NCBI GenBank assembly: GCA_038503035.1
Contig: JAVSML010024622.1
Location: forward strand, 205,255-269,254
Reading direction: 5' to 3'
Length of the DNA: 64,000 nucleotides
DNA from: Crocodylus rhombifer
Taxonomy: Eukaryota; Chordata; Crocodylia; Crocodylidae
A program made the position numbers and the translations under genes. This document shows, piece after piece, positions 1-9,005 of this stretch (the first letter of the stretch is position 1; each line of letters begins with the position of its first letter). The notes under the pieces are model-generated. The model saw only the letters and a list, made by a program, of their open reading frames with translations, made no database searches and was not told the DNA's origin.

Positions 1-209
1 TATAAAATTGTTACAAACTAAACTACTGTAAAGTTTTTTTTAAAGTGTCCTCACTTTTCTTAAAAAGAAGAGAAAGGAAAAAATAAATAAATAAAGCAGC
101 AAGCTGCCTCCAATAAGTTAAGATTTATCTAGCATTTCCTGTAAGACAACCAGGACGTTCAGGAGACCTTATCAAAAAAGAACGAGATGTAGAAACCAGG
201 AGCACTTAC
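1..209 (-). other. NEK2: NEK2 intron 3 (5' part only)
   Basis: This sequence follows the consensus GTAAGT donor of exon 3 and runs off the left edge of the window. It is AT-rich with no recognisable feature. Confidence 0.85.
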
Positions 210-450
210 TGGAGACATATAATATGGAGTCCCGACAAACGTTTTTGCAAAACTTGTATCATGGTGTAATATTCTAGCTAGTCCAAAGTCTCCAAGTTTA
301 ACATTCTGCATGCCATCTAGAAAGACATTTGCTGGCTTGAGGTCCCGGTGTAATACAGTGACCCCACCATCACTTCGTCTGTGACATTCCTTCAAGGCCA
401 GGGTCAACTGAGTCAATACACGGAGAATAAATTTTTCTTCCAAATAGTAT
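210..450 (-). CDS. NEK2: NEK2 coding exon 3 (kinase C-lobe to activation segment)
   Basis: NEK2 is a NIMA-related serine/threonine kinase that phosphorylates centrosome linker proteins to split centrosomes at mitotic entry. This exon encodes the end of codon 105 through residue 185. It contains the catalytic loop HRDLKPAN (139-146), the DFG motif (159-161), the activation-loop residues T170, S171 and T175, and GTPYYMSP ending at P185. These positions match human NEK2 numbering exactly. The acceptor reads TTTTCAG and the donor is a consensus GTAAGT after CCA, so the exon ends in phase 0. The reading frame is open and no catalytic residue is lost. The following exons lie left of the window. Confidence 0.96.
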
Positions 451-892
451 CTGAAAAGGTGAGCAAGTCATTTATCAGTTATAGTTATCAGGTTATACAG
501 GCCTACTAAATACCAACAGATTAGAAATAATAGGATGCCAGGTTAGTCTGGCAGACTACTGGAAGTTGAAGGGCAGGGCCTGTGGCAGAGTTCAGGGCCC
601 TTGGACCCCTATGGATATGCCCATTGTCAGCAGCCTCCCAGCTCTGCACCGCCACCCCGTCTTGTGCCTTTATTTATTTATTTTTAGAGTAATTCAAGTT
701 GTGCCCTTCCAACAAGGAGGTACCTCCTTAATTCCTCCCCCTAACAAACCTATTCCATAAGGAAAGACTGGCCAGGCCCAGATTACATGCCTGAAGCTTC
801 TAGCAGTTTAACAAGAGATACATTTTGTTTTGCCTGTTAAATGCCCAGGATCGCATCCAGGTCAGTAAGTCTCACAAACAGATATTACATGC
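451..892 (-). other. NEK2: NEK2 intron 2 (probable GC-AG intron)
   Basis: A 442-bp intron between exons 2 and 3. On the minus strand it begins GCATGTAA and ends CTTTTCAG. No coding potential is evident in it; short frames here are chance. The plus strand at about 660-700 has a short T/A-rich run. The non-canonical GC donor is discussed under findings. Confidence 0.75.
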
Positions 893-1110
893 CTTTCCTT
901 GGTACATCTTGCAATCAGGCTGGCAAGGTCACCACCTTCACAGTATTCCATCACTATGTACAGTGTTGTATTGGTCCTGTCAACAATGCGATCGTAATAC
1001 CGAACAATGTTAGGGTGTTTCAGCTCACGGAGCAGATTCACTTCCGAGACCAGCATCTGCTTCTCCGTTTCTGTCATGGAGCCATAGTCAAGCTCCTTCC
1101 AAACCAAAAC
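893..1110 (-). CDS. NEK2: NEK2 coding exon 2 (kinase N-lobe)
   Basis: This exon encodes residues 33-104 and two bases of codon 105. It carries the ATP-anchoring lysine in VLVWKEL (K37), the alpha-C glutamate in LVSEVNLL (E55), and the hinge region around IVMEYCEGGD. It is nearly identical to human NEK2 in this stretch. The acceptor is CTCTTTCAG before GTTTTGG. The downstream boundary is unusual: the only position that keeps the frame into exon 3 and matches the human junction ends the exon at GAAAG, followed by GC rather than GT. The nearest GT lies 4 bases further on and would shift the frame. Exons 1-3 together total 555 nt, exactly 185 codons. Confidence 0.95.
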
Positions 1111-1641
1111 CTGAAAGAGAAGTCACCAAGGCCTGGCTGACAAGTCCCTAATACCCTTATTGGGGATAGCCATAAAGCCACTAGGCAAACCCACACAAAC
1201 AGCTGGCTGAGCTCCAAGAGCCACATACCATTGGCTGAAAGAAAGATCCCCGCACCTGACAGCAGGGATTAACACCAAATACTGATAATGCAGAAACAAA
1301 TGCAGACCTCACAGCCCCTTACTCTAGCTAGCAAGGGCAGGACAAGGAGTGATGTGTGTGTACATACACATATGGATAGACACACGTGTACCCGCACACC
1401 CCAGTGAAGCCATCAGCTATTCCAAGCCACTGAAGGGGGAGGGAAGCACCACTGAGCTGCGTCATTCTCCACGTGACGTTTCAAGGGCTGTGTGGGTTCT
1501 AGGCGCAGTTAGTCCATTCAAGGGGGGGGCAGCTTCTCTGCGCAGGCGCTGGGCTGGCCCCGCCTCCCCAGCCCCCCAAGACGCGCGTGCCAACGCAAAC
1601 CCCGCCCCCGCCCCGGTGATGTCACGGTCCCGGGCAGGTAC
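1111..1641 (-). other. NEK2: NEK2 intron 1
   Basis: A 531-bp intron with a GT donor (GTACCT) and a CTCTTTCAG acceptor. It straddles the downstream edge of the CpG island: the part nearest exon 1 is GC-rich and the rest is ordinary sequence. I see no repeat or conserved exon in it. Confidence 0.85.
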
Positions 1642-1737
1642 CTTGGCGTCTGCGCGGCGCCGCACCTTTTGGCACTTGCCATAGGAGCCGGAGCCAATGG
1701 TGAGCAGCACCTCGTAGTCCTCGGGCCGGCTCGGCAT
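1642..1737 (-). CDS. NEK2: NEK2 coding exon 1 with start codon
   Basis: This exon encodes the first 32 residues, beginning MPSRPEDYEVLLTIGSGSYG, which includes the glycine-rich ATP-binding loop GSGSYG. The start codon sits in a good Kozak context (GTCACCATGC). The donor is AAG followed by GTACCT, in phase 0. The exon lies inside a CpG-rich island, as expected of a first exon. Human NEK2 starts MPSRAEDYEVLYTIGTGSYG, so both the family assignment and the start are secure. The mRNA runs toward lower coordinates through exons 2 and 3. Confidence 0.97.
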
Positions 1738-1787
1738 GGTGACCCTAACCCGCACCCGCCGCAGGGCTCGCCGCGCTGCCTGCCGTT

Positions 1788-1803
1788 TTCAAACGCGCCG
1801 CCC
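1788..1803 (-). promoter_or_regulatory. CDE/CHR cell-cycle element
   Basis: The minus strand reads GGGCGG, then CGCG, then TTTGAA. The canonical CHR is TTTGAA, and a CDE is expected four bases upstream of it; both the motif and the spacing match. Its position next to the start of NEK2, a G2/M gene, supports function. Confidence 0.7.
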
Positions 1804-1812
1804 CCGGCGCCC

Positions 1813-1817
1813 ATTGG
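1813..1817 (-). promoter_or_regulatory. Proximal CCAAT box (NF-Y)
   Basis: GGCCAATGGG on the minus strand, about 10 bases upstream of the CDE-like motif. It is one of two CCAAT boxes in the NEK2 promoter, centred 43 bases apart. Confidence 0.6.
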
Positions 1818-1855
1818 CCGGCGCCGAAGCCCCGCCCAGGCCAGCCCTCCCTACC

Positions 1856-1860
1856 ATTGG
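1856..1860 (-). promoter_or_regulatory. Distal CCAAT box (NF-Y)
   Basis: AGCCAATGGT on the minus strand. It is the second CCAAT box of the NEK2 promoter, in the same orientation as the first. Confidence 0.6.
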
Positions 1861-2160
1861 CTGTGCCGCCGGAAGAAAACGGAGGACGCGAACGACAGTT
1901 GCTGGTGCCCGGCAACAGCCGCGTCGCGAGGCGGGAGCCGCGGGGGTCCCCACCCCCCCAGGGAGCGCGCTACCCTGCCCCTTCAACGGCTGAGGGGCCC
2001 CAACCGTCTCAAAGCCCACCACACAAGCACGCACTCTTGGTCCCGCGCGTGTGCACTGTGCACCAAACACGATTCCTCCACAGGTACACGCAGCCCCAAG
2101 GATGCCCCCCCCGCCCCACGGGCTGGACAGGTGCTCCTGACACATGCACAGCCTCCCGTG

Positions 2161-2165
<5 letters not shown>

Positions 2166-2199
<34 letters not shown>
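2166..2199. repeat. (CA)n microsatellite
   Basis: About 17 uninterrupted CA units flanked by imperfect CG/CA alternation, just upstream of the NEK2 CpG island. Alternating purine-pyrimidine sequence like this can adopt Z-DNA. The long frames read through it on both strands are artefacts of the repeat. Confidence 0.95.
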
Positions 2200-2207
<8 letters not shown>

Positions 2208-2319
2208 GCACACGCAGAGGCTGGGCAGGTGTCCCTGACAGGCCGCGCTGACCCGTGGCAACCAGGGATAAGGGTCACTGGCCTCTCACTAATTCTACAC
2301 AGCTGCCTTCTCGCTAGGC

Positions 2320-2400
2320 CAGTGGCTCCCAACCTGCAGCCAGGTCCCTGAAAGGGGCCACAGGGTGTGAGGAAAGAAGCCAATGGATGGAGGCTTAGGC
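2320..2400 (+). mobile_element. hAT (Charlie-like) element, left-end fragment
   Basis: It begins CAGTGGCTCCCAACC, a typical Charlie-type hAT terminus, and shares GCCACAGGGTGTGAGGA with the element at 55524-55788. No matching right end was found, so it is probably truncated. Confidence 0.5.
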
Positions 2401-3400
2401 CCCTGCTCATCCCTGCAAAGCCACGAGCCGTGTCAGATATAAATGAGTTTGTTTTGAATCGGCAACATACAAGTCACAAACGTTACAGTGGGGCCTTATG
2501 CCTGATATGGAGGACATCCAGTCTAAAGACGTTGAGAGCCACGGTGGTAGGCAAGTGTAGAGGCACAGCTCACACCCACCCACCCACACCTTCCTCATCT
2601 ATTTTCTCTCTCTCCTCCCTCTCTCACATGCCCCGCCCCATCATTTTCCCTCCCTGCTCTGCAGTATATAACACAGCCCTTCCAGCCCAGACCCCGAATG
2701 TAAAGGTAGAAAAGAGGCATACAAAGAAGGCACAAACATTTTTATCGAACATGAACAGTAGGAGAAAGCCAACTCCTCTCTCTGTGTTTTGTAGAAAGAT
2801 GTTACAGGTACATGTCATAGCATTCATCACCCTCCAAAGTCTGCCAGAGGCTTCCCAGCAAGGAGGACGAAGAAGTGTGCAGAACCTGGAGTCCAAAGGT
2901 AAAAAAAAACCTAGAACATTTTTAATGTCTTTTTGACTGTCGTATTTTTTACATGGGAAGTATTGATGAAGGCACAGCCGGTTTGTTTTATACTTCCATT
3001 TCACCAGGTAAAAAAAATAATCGTTCCTGCACTAAGCCTGGTGTATATAGGCACTAGTTTTTTTTCCCTACCTCCCCTGTATCATTTTTGTATACAGTAC
3101 TTCACATTTCCCTATGAGTACTGTAAACTAGTGGTGTTCATGGTTTTGGCCCCACAGGTCAAATGAATGGGACAGGACCAGTCTGCGGCCTGGATTGGGT
3201 CCCATGCATCAGGATCGGACTCCATGCAGTCCTGTGTCCCAATCTAGAGTGCAAGGCCACGGCCCAGGGGTCTCCTCAGATCCATTTGGAGCCCCACAGC
3301 CTGGATGATACCGCACCAGGGGCCAGATCAGGCACCTTTGTTGTAAACAGATGTCATAACCTTTTTTGCACCTAATTTTGTGGGTTTTGGCCCAGTCTTC

Positions 3401-3468
3401 AGAGCCCAGGCTGGCTACAAACAGCTGCACCAGGCTCTGGAGCCCAGTCATCAGCTCTGTGATGGGAG
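3401..3468 (+). repeat. Perfect 68-bp inverted repeat, left arm
   Basis: Every base of this block is the reverse complement of 4036-4103. The arms are separated by 567 bp that contain other insertions. The module GGCTACAAACAGCTGCACC within it recurs in close variants at 3919 and 4122, and inverted in the right arm. Confidence 0.9.
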
Positions 3469-3625
3469 TAGGCTACATCTCAAGATGTAGTTACAAGTCC
3501 GTATCTGAGAACGGAGTATCCCCACTGCAAACTAGCCGGGTAAACCGTTTACATTTAAATCCAAAATAAGCATATCTGCTCTGGCACACGATTCAAAATA
3601 ACTAGCATGACTGGCTGAGATAGTA

Positions 3626-3745
3626 GGCATGTCTACATGTTCATTAATGCACTGTAGTTACTACACATTAAGTTTATTACTTAGTTAACCAAGTACTGAT
3701 TCAATGTACAGTAGTAACTTGTGCTACTGCACAGTAGTGCTAGTG
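3626..3745 (-). mobile_element. MITE with TIR GGSTATGTCTACA, copy A (truncated)
   Basis: This is one half of the same element as 6679-6938, in inverted orientation. They share the segment TTAGTTAACCAAGTACTGATT and the CTACTGCACAGTAGTGC core. The copy stops where the CAGGGGTCAGCAG terminus of another element begins at 3746, so that element probably inserted into or beside it. The other half was not found nearby. Confidence 0.65.
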
Positions 3746-4370
3746 CAGGGGTCAGCAGCCCCCGGCACATGTGCCAAGCATGGCATGTGAGGCCATTTTG
3801 CTCAGCACACTTCAGCTCTGGGTAGCTGCTGCCAGCCACGGAGCTGCTCCCAGCAGGGCAGCCCTGGGCTCCATGATTGGCAGCAGCTACCCAGAGCCAG
3901 GGCTGGCTGCAGCTGGGAGGCTGCAAACAGCTGCACCAGGCTCTGGCATCAGCTTTGTACTGGCATGTGCATGCGCACCTCAGAGCGGACGGTGGGGGAG
4001 GGGCCTGAGGCAGGGCAACCCTGGTCTCTCCCCTGCTCCCATCACAGAGCTGATGACTGGGCTCCAGAGCCTGGTGCAGCTGTTTGTAGCCAGCCTGGGC
4101 TCTGAGCAGCTGCAGCAGGCAGGCTGCAAACAGCTGCACCAGGCTCCACAGCTCCAGCATCAGCTCCATGCTAGTAGCGACTGCACATGCATCTCAAAGC
4201 AGACAGCGGGACAGTGCAGCCCTCATACTCCCCCTTGCCTCCCCCCCAGCCCATGCTGCTATGCCTCCCTGCCGTCTGATCCAAGGCATGTGTGCATGCA
4301 CTGGTACAGAGCTGATGCCAGAGCCCCGCACACCTGATTGCAGCCTCCCAGCTGCAGCTGCCCAAAGCCC
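3746..4370 (+). mobile_element. GC-rich hAT-like repeat with fold-back core
   Basis: It begins CAGGGGTCAGCAGCCCC, a hAT-type terminus common in reptile MITEs. It contains a perfect 20-bp hairpin, 3815-3834 against 3878-3897, with a 43-base loop. It also holds three copies of a GGCTGCAAACAGCTGCACC module. The right end and target duplication could not be fixed, so the right limit is approximate. Open frames of about 120-190 codons here are compositional, not genes. Confidence 0.55.
4036..4103 (-). repeat. Perfect 68-bp inverted repeat, right arm
   Basis: Reverse complement of 3401-3468 with no mismatch. It lies in a GC-rich, Alu-independent repeat cluster (3746-4370) rich in AGCTG-type palindromes. 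Confidence 0.9.
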
Positions 4371-5330
4371 AGAAACCTTATTCCTGAGCTTATTTGGTCA
4401 GTTCCAGTCCCAGAGACTCTGGGTTCACAGCTGTGAGGTTGGGGCAGGGGCATTGCTTCAATGTTTTGAGCAGCTTGGTCACCCAGGACATCCAGATCCA
4501 GCGCCTCCAGAGAACCAGGGAGTGCTGGGAGCTGGAGCTGAGGTGATCTAGCCTCTGGGCATCATGTTTGGAAGGAACGAGCTTCCCTCCTCTGAACCTA
4601 AGCTCTCAGAGATGCTGGGCAGAGCCACGTGGTTACTGCTCAGGGACCATGCAGCCTGGGGCTGTTCCAGTCTCCTACTGGGACCCCAGACCAGTGGCCC
4701 CAGCAATGCCACTGCCATCCTGCATGGCCACGGGTAAGTCCCCTGCTCCCCTGTGCCTCTGTGCATTGCAGCTTAGAGTGAGGTGGGATTTGTTCCCTGG
4801 GGCCAGGGTCATGCCTCAGGAGCCCTTGTGGAGGCTCTGGCTTACTGCTTCAGTCCCTTCAGGGTACAAGGACAGACTCCCCTGGCTCCAGCCCAGCTCT
4901 CCCCTCCCCTGCTGCACTGGCCTGACCCCAGAGCAGTGCCCTGGACCCAGTGGGGCATTACACATAGCCAGTGCTGTCAGTCCAGAGCCAGCCTGGTTTG
5001 CTTTCCTGGGGAAAAACACTCCTTGATGACCCCTACGCCTAGTGCCTTGGCACCAGGGTGGAGGGAATGTGGTGGGGATGCACCTCATATGCTCTCCCAG
5101 CCTCTCTGGGGATAACGGTTTAGATGTCCTGAATGGCCCTGCCAGCTTAGGGCCTTAGCTGTGTGGAGGGGGTGGATGGTTGGGTTGGGCTGATGGGCAG
5201 ACTCCACCTCAGTTGGCCACGCTGCAGCCTGTGTATCCAGGGAAGCACAGGGGCTCCGGTGGGCCCAGGGCATTGTTGGGTTGGACTTTGTCCAGTGGCC
5301 TAGCAGCCTGGCTCTCTGCGCCCGCACATC
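4371..5330. other. GC-rich anonymous sequence
   Basis: A GC-rich stretch with several overlapping open frames on both strands but no recognised protein. One frame runs from an ATG at 4564 to a consensus-like donor (CACGG then GTAAGT) at about 4734, but no upstream or downstream exon can be matched. It may be decayed repeat or coding sequence. I assign no function. Confidence 0.4.
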
Positions 5331-5590
5331 TGGCTCTGTGTGTCTGTGTGCAAACGTGTGTCTGGTCCTGAATGTGTGTGTATGTGTGCCTGTTCTTAGT
5401 GTGTTCTGGTTCTCTGTGTTTGTTCACATGTGATGGTGTGCGTGTGTGTGTGTCTGGTTCTCTGTATGCATGTGTCTGGCTATCTGCTCTCCTTTTTCTT
5501 TCTCCCTCTCTTTCTTTCTCTTTACCTCTTTCTCTTTCTCTCCCTCTCTCTCTCCTCTTTCTCGTATTCCCCTCTCTCTCTCTCCCTGCA
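5330..5590. repeat. TG-rich then TC-rich low-complexity tract
   Basis: About 130 bp of irregular TG/TGTGTC repeats (5330-5465), followed by about 105 bp of pyrimidine-rich CTTT/CTCT sequence (5480-5585). The polypyrimidine part has mirror-repeat character and could form triplex DNA. The frames here translate to runs of R/E or L/S and are not genes. Confidence 0.9.
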
Positions 5591-6678
5591 ACATGCTTAA
5601 CAAAAAAGGAACACACAACAACAAAGGCAACATTTATGATTATTAACTATACTAATATGCAGTGTGTCCTGCTATCTACAGCAGGATGCATCTGATCTAT
5701 ATAGGGATTGTGCTGCTTTTTCTGGTAAAATTTGGGGGTTTGGGGGAGGTTAAGGGGTTAATGTCTGCAAGCAGCCTCTAGTTCTGAATTGTAACTTTAG
5801 TTTCAGGTTCCTCTTAGCCTTTAGAGCAATGCTGTAGTGCATCACACTTTCCAGCAGGGGCCTCACTTGCCCTTGCTCTTCAAAGGTAAATTCAAGGGTA
5901 GATTAAGGGCCTTGTTCATGTTGCACTTAGGATATGTTAACTGCACTTAAAACGCCAGTGCCTACATGTTCAAGCAGTCTAAGAAGTGCCATTGCGTTTC
6001 AGCAGAGTTAGTACTTTTTGCAGGAATATCTTCAGATAATATAAAGTAACGTATTCAGCTACTTTGAGATGGCCCCACAAAGATATGAGCAGTCCTTACC
6101 AGCTCTGGAGCTCTGGTGCAGTGAGAGGGCAGGGATTGACAAACAGCTGTTTGACAACTGCATATCCAGCCCCATCCCTGTCCACATCTTAGTAAACATT
6201 ACAGTGAGGCTGCTCAGAAAAAGTTCTAACTCATCGAAGTCATGCTTGCTTACTACAGTCTAAATGAAACACATACTAAATGTCCCATCCAACAAGACCC
6301 AAAGACAAGATCCTCAGACATCAAATGGCTAGAGGAATGATTCTTGTCAGGTGCAGGAGTGGAATTCCTTACTCAGTAGAAAGATCAAGGATTTACAGGT
6401 GGGAGGAAAAACAGTCCTGGGGGGCGATCAAGACTGTGGAGGCAGAGTTGGCTGAATGGGGGGATCAGGATGAAAACAAAAGTTGGTTCTGTGGAGAAAA
6501 ATATCTGGGGAGAATCTAGACTCTGTTTACTGTTAATCCAAACTAAACAAAGCCAAGTTAAATGTTAAGTCTCCACTGCCCTGTGCACTTGGTAGTGATG
6601 CCCCAAATGTGTCATTCTGGGATGCAATCAGTAAAATGTGAAGAACCGTGGATAGCATTCCTCTGATATGGAATCAGT
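5591..6678. other. Anonymous intergenic sequence
   Basis: No gene, RNA or clear repeat end is visible. Short frames of 64-79 codons carry no recognisable motif. Confidence 0.5.
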
Positions 6679-6938
6679 GGGTATGTCTACACAATAGGTG
6701 CTTACTGTGCAGTTGTCTAATAACACTGTGTAGTAGCGAGCTGGGCAAAAACCATGCTAAGATGCTACTGTGCAGTAGTATTAGGCTACTGCATAGTAAG
6801 CACCACTAAAAAAAAACATGCACTGGCACTACTGTGCAATAGTGTGAGTTTCTGCACATTGAATTAGTACTTGGTTAACCAACTAATAAACTTAATGTGC
6901 ATTAATTGTGGCACATTAATGAATGTGTAGACACAGCC
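6679..6938 (+). mobile_element. MITE with TIR GGSTATGTCTACA, copy B (full length)
   Basis: About 260 bp with inverted ends: GGGTATGTCTACACA on the left, and GTGTAGACACAGCC on the right (reverse complement GGCTGTGTCTACAC). The interior has repeated CTACTGTGCAGTAG palindromes. AGTG flanks both sides and is a possible short target duplication. Non-autonomous with no ORF. Related copies are at 3626-3745 and 29403-29634. Confidence 0.8.
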
Positions 6939-7559
6939 AGTGTCTCAACCAGCCATGCCAATTATTCTGAATCCTGAATTTATGCCAGGGTAGATTTCCT
7001 TATTCTAGGATTTAAATGGGGACCTTGATATCACCAACATCATAAAACAGTGCATTCTGAGATGACTTCAGTGCACTCAGAGGGACAGTTACCACCCAGG
7101 AATGTTACTGAATACCAGACAAAGTTTTATTAATGGGATTTCTGTATTTAGTTCAGTTTTAATTTCTGCCTTACAGTTTGTCTTGAAAGACTGGACCTGG
7201 AAAATTTCTTAATAGCCAGTGATAATAAATAATAAACAAGTATATGGATGGAATACCTCTCTCATTCAGGCTGATCATTTGCAGATCATATTTCACTTGT
7301 GCTTCAGCATGTTCAGCATTTGTTTACGTCCTGGCACATATGTAGTGCCTCATAGCAATCTGAAATGTTTTCTCTTACTCCTGAAATGTGGTGTAGGACT
7401 TCAAAAGAAAAAGGAAGTATAGAGCTGTTGTTTTGAGCATTATGTACCTAAAATCTTGACAAATCACAGGTATGATTTCCTAATTCTTTCTGCCATAGTG
7501 AATGATATTGCAGTTATATCTTCATATCACAAGCAGGGGGAATAAAAGTACAAGTTTAG

Positions 7560-7640
7560 CATTGATAGAGTGACCTTGGGCAAATTACTTCCCTTTCTAT
7601 GTCTCAGTTTTCACATTGAAAAAATTACAAAATAGCCACT
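7560..7640 (+). mobile_element. MIR-like CORE-SINE fragment
   Basis: It contains the MIR-type stretch GTGACCTTGGGCAAATTACT followed by a CTCAGTTTTC segment. Ancient and truncated. Confidence 0.65.
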
Positions 7641-7734
7641 TAGAAGGGGGAGTGTTTCATAACGTGATCCTCAGGTAAAAGGCGCTGTGGAGCACAAAGT
7701 GCAAAGTGTAGAAATAGATTTCCTGCTCTCTGCA

Positions 7735-7905
7735 AGAGCATGGGAGTCCAAGGTTCTGGGTTCTTGTCCTAACTCTTCTATTCACTGGATGGGTAGACAA
7801 GGACAAGTCACTTCCCCTCTGTCCTAGTTATCCATAAAATGAGGATAAGGACACCTGCCAGGATCCTCCCTTCAAGTATGCTTTAAGATCTGTGAATGAA
7901 AATAC
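7735..7905 (+). mobile_element. MIR-like CORE-SINE fragment
   Basis: It holds GGACAAGTCACTTCCCCTCT, then a CATAAAATGAGGATAA segment typical of MIR, preceded by a GTCCTAACTC segment. Together with 7560-7640 this forms a tandem pair of old SINE insertions. Confidence 0.65.
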
Positions 7906-8920
7906 GTAGGCATAAGGAGTTATTGAAAGAAATGAGTTGGAAAGGGGAATTTGGAAATACAATTTTGCAGTTTCACTACATATAGCTGCATTTAAATTTT
8001 CCTGCAATAATAATCAGTATTTCTAAACGATGGCATCATCTGTAAATGATGATTATTTTACTGTCAGCAGATTACATATCCCCCCACTGTGATCTTTAAT
8101 ACTCCTGCAGTGACACTAATGTCAGTTTTCCAGGCAGGGAATTGCTTTCTCTGTATTGTCGAATAAAATTTGCCTTTCCTTAGCAAAACAAGGCTGGTTA
8201 GCAACTGAAATTACTGTTCCCCCTGTACTGACGTGGCACCCTTAGGGTGATATGTGTCTTCTCTTGAGTACGTTATTGTTGACTTGCATTGAATTGGTGC
8301 CGTAAGAGTGAAATACATTCTTGGGGCCCAAAATCATCTTTTAGTTACTTGCGCCATGCACACGGGCGTCCAAAAAGCCACAACAAGGAGGGACGTTGGA
8401 AAGCAAAACTGGATAATGGTGACTGGAGTTCACAGTAGATGGATATGCTACAGGCTGTCATTTAAAAGTGTGGGGTATTCTTGGCACAGGTCAGGGTATG
8501 TGATCTCTGCCTTTTAAACTGTGTCCTCAATTTGTTGGCAATCCCTGTACGGGTCTTCCCTGCTATTACTGTTAGGAGTAATCTGCACAAATGATGTATA
8601 ATGAAGGGAAATTTAAAGATAAACCTTTTGACCTTTGATTTGCACTCATTACTGAACTAGAACAGAGATTGGAAAGCTAGTTGCAAATTAACCATTGTGC
8701 CACGTATGTTTGCTGGTGTGGCATGTAACAGGGTCATTTCCCCTCTCTACATCTTAAAGGGAAAAATGTTGGCCACTTGTTCAAAAACTTGAAATATTCA
8801 TAATTGGAAATCCGGAGAGTAATTCTTGTGAAGATGGCTGAGAATTACTTTTATATAAGATGTAACCGACTGATCAGAAAGGAAGGATCATCAGAAACAT
8901 CAGAAAGGATGTTGTAGTAA

Positions 8921-9005
8921 AGCACAGGTTTGGCAATCAGGTTCCTATTCCTGGTTCTCATGCTAACTGCTGTTTATCTTGGGTAGAACTCCCAGGTGTC
9001 ATTTA
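8921..9005 (+). mobile_element. MIR-like fragment
   Basis: The segments CAGGTTCCTATTCCTGGTTCT and CTGTTTATCTTGGGTAGA match the central MIR core in order. Short and diverged. Confidence 0.4.

Larger units (their letters stand above)
1738..2000 (-). promoter_or_regulatory. NEK2: NEK2 5' UTR and CpG-island promoter
   Basis: This GC- and CpG-rich block lies immediately upstream of the NEK2 start codon, and no TATA box is seen. On the minus strand it contains, in order toward the ATG: a CCAAT box (1856-1860), a second CCAAT box (1813-1817), a CDE-like GGGCGG (1798-1803), a 4-base spacer, and a CHR element TTTGAA (1788-1793), about 51 bases upstream of the ATG. NF-Y-bound CCAAT boxes plus CDE/CHR are the standard layout of G2/M genes controlled by DREAM and MuvB. 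That fits the cell-cycle-limited expression known for NEK2. The transcription start itself cannot be placed from sequence. Confidence 0.8.

Noticed and set aside
1669..2410. Long overlapping frames on both strands across the NEK2 promoter (up to 189 codons)
   Set aside because: They run through the CpG island and the CA repeat, have GC- and repeat-driven composition and match no protein. The real coding exon is the 96-bp NEK2 exon 1 on the minus strand.
3681..4337. Frames of 162 and 188 codons on opposite strands
   Set aside because: Both are read through an inverted-repeat cluster; the two strands give similar AGCTG-driven peptides, a sign of palindromic repeat rather than coding sequence.
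5209..5695. Arg/Glu-rich and Leu/Ser-rich frames
   Set aside because: They are translations of the TG- and TC-rich low-complexity tract.
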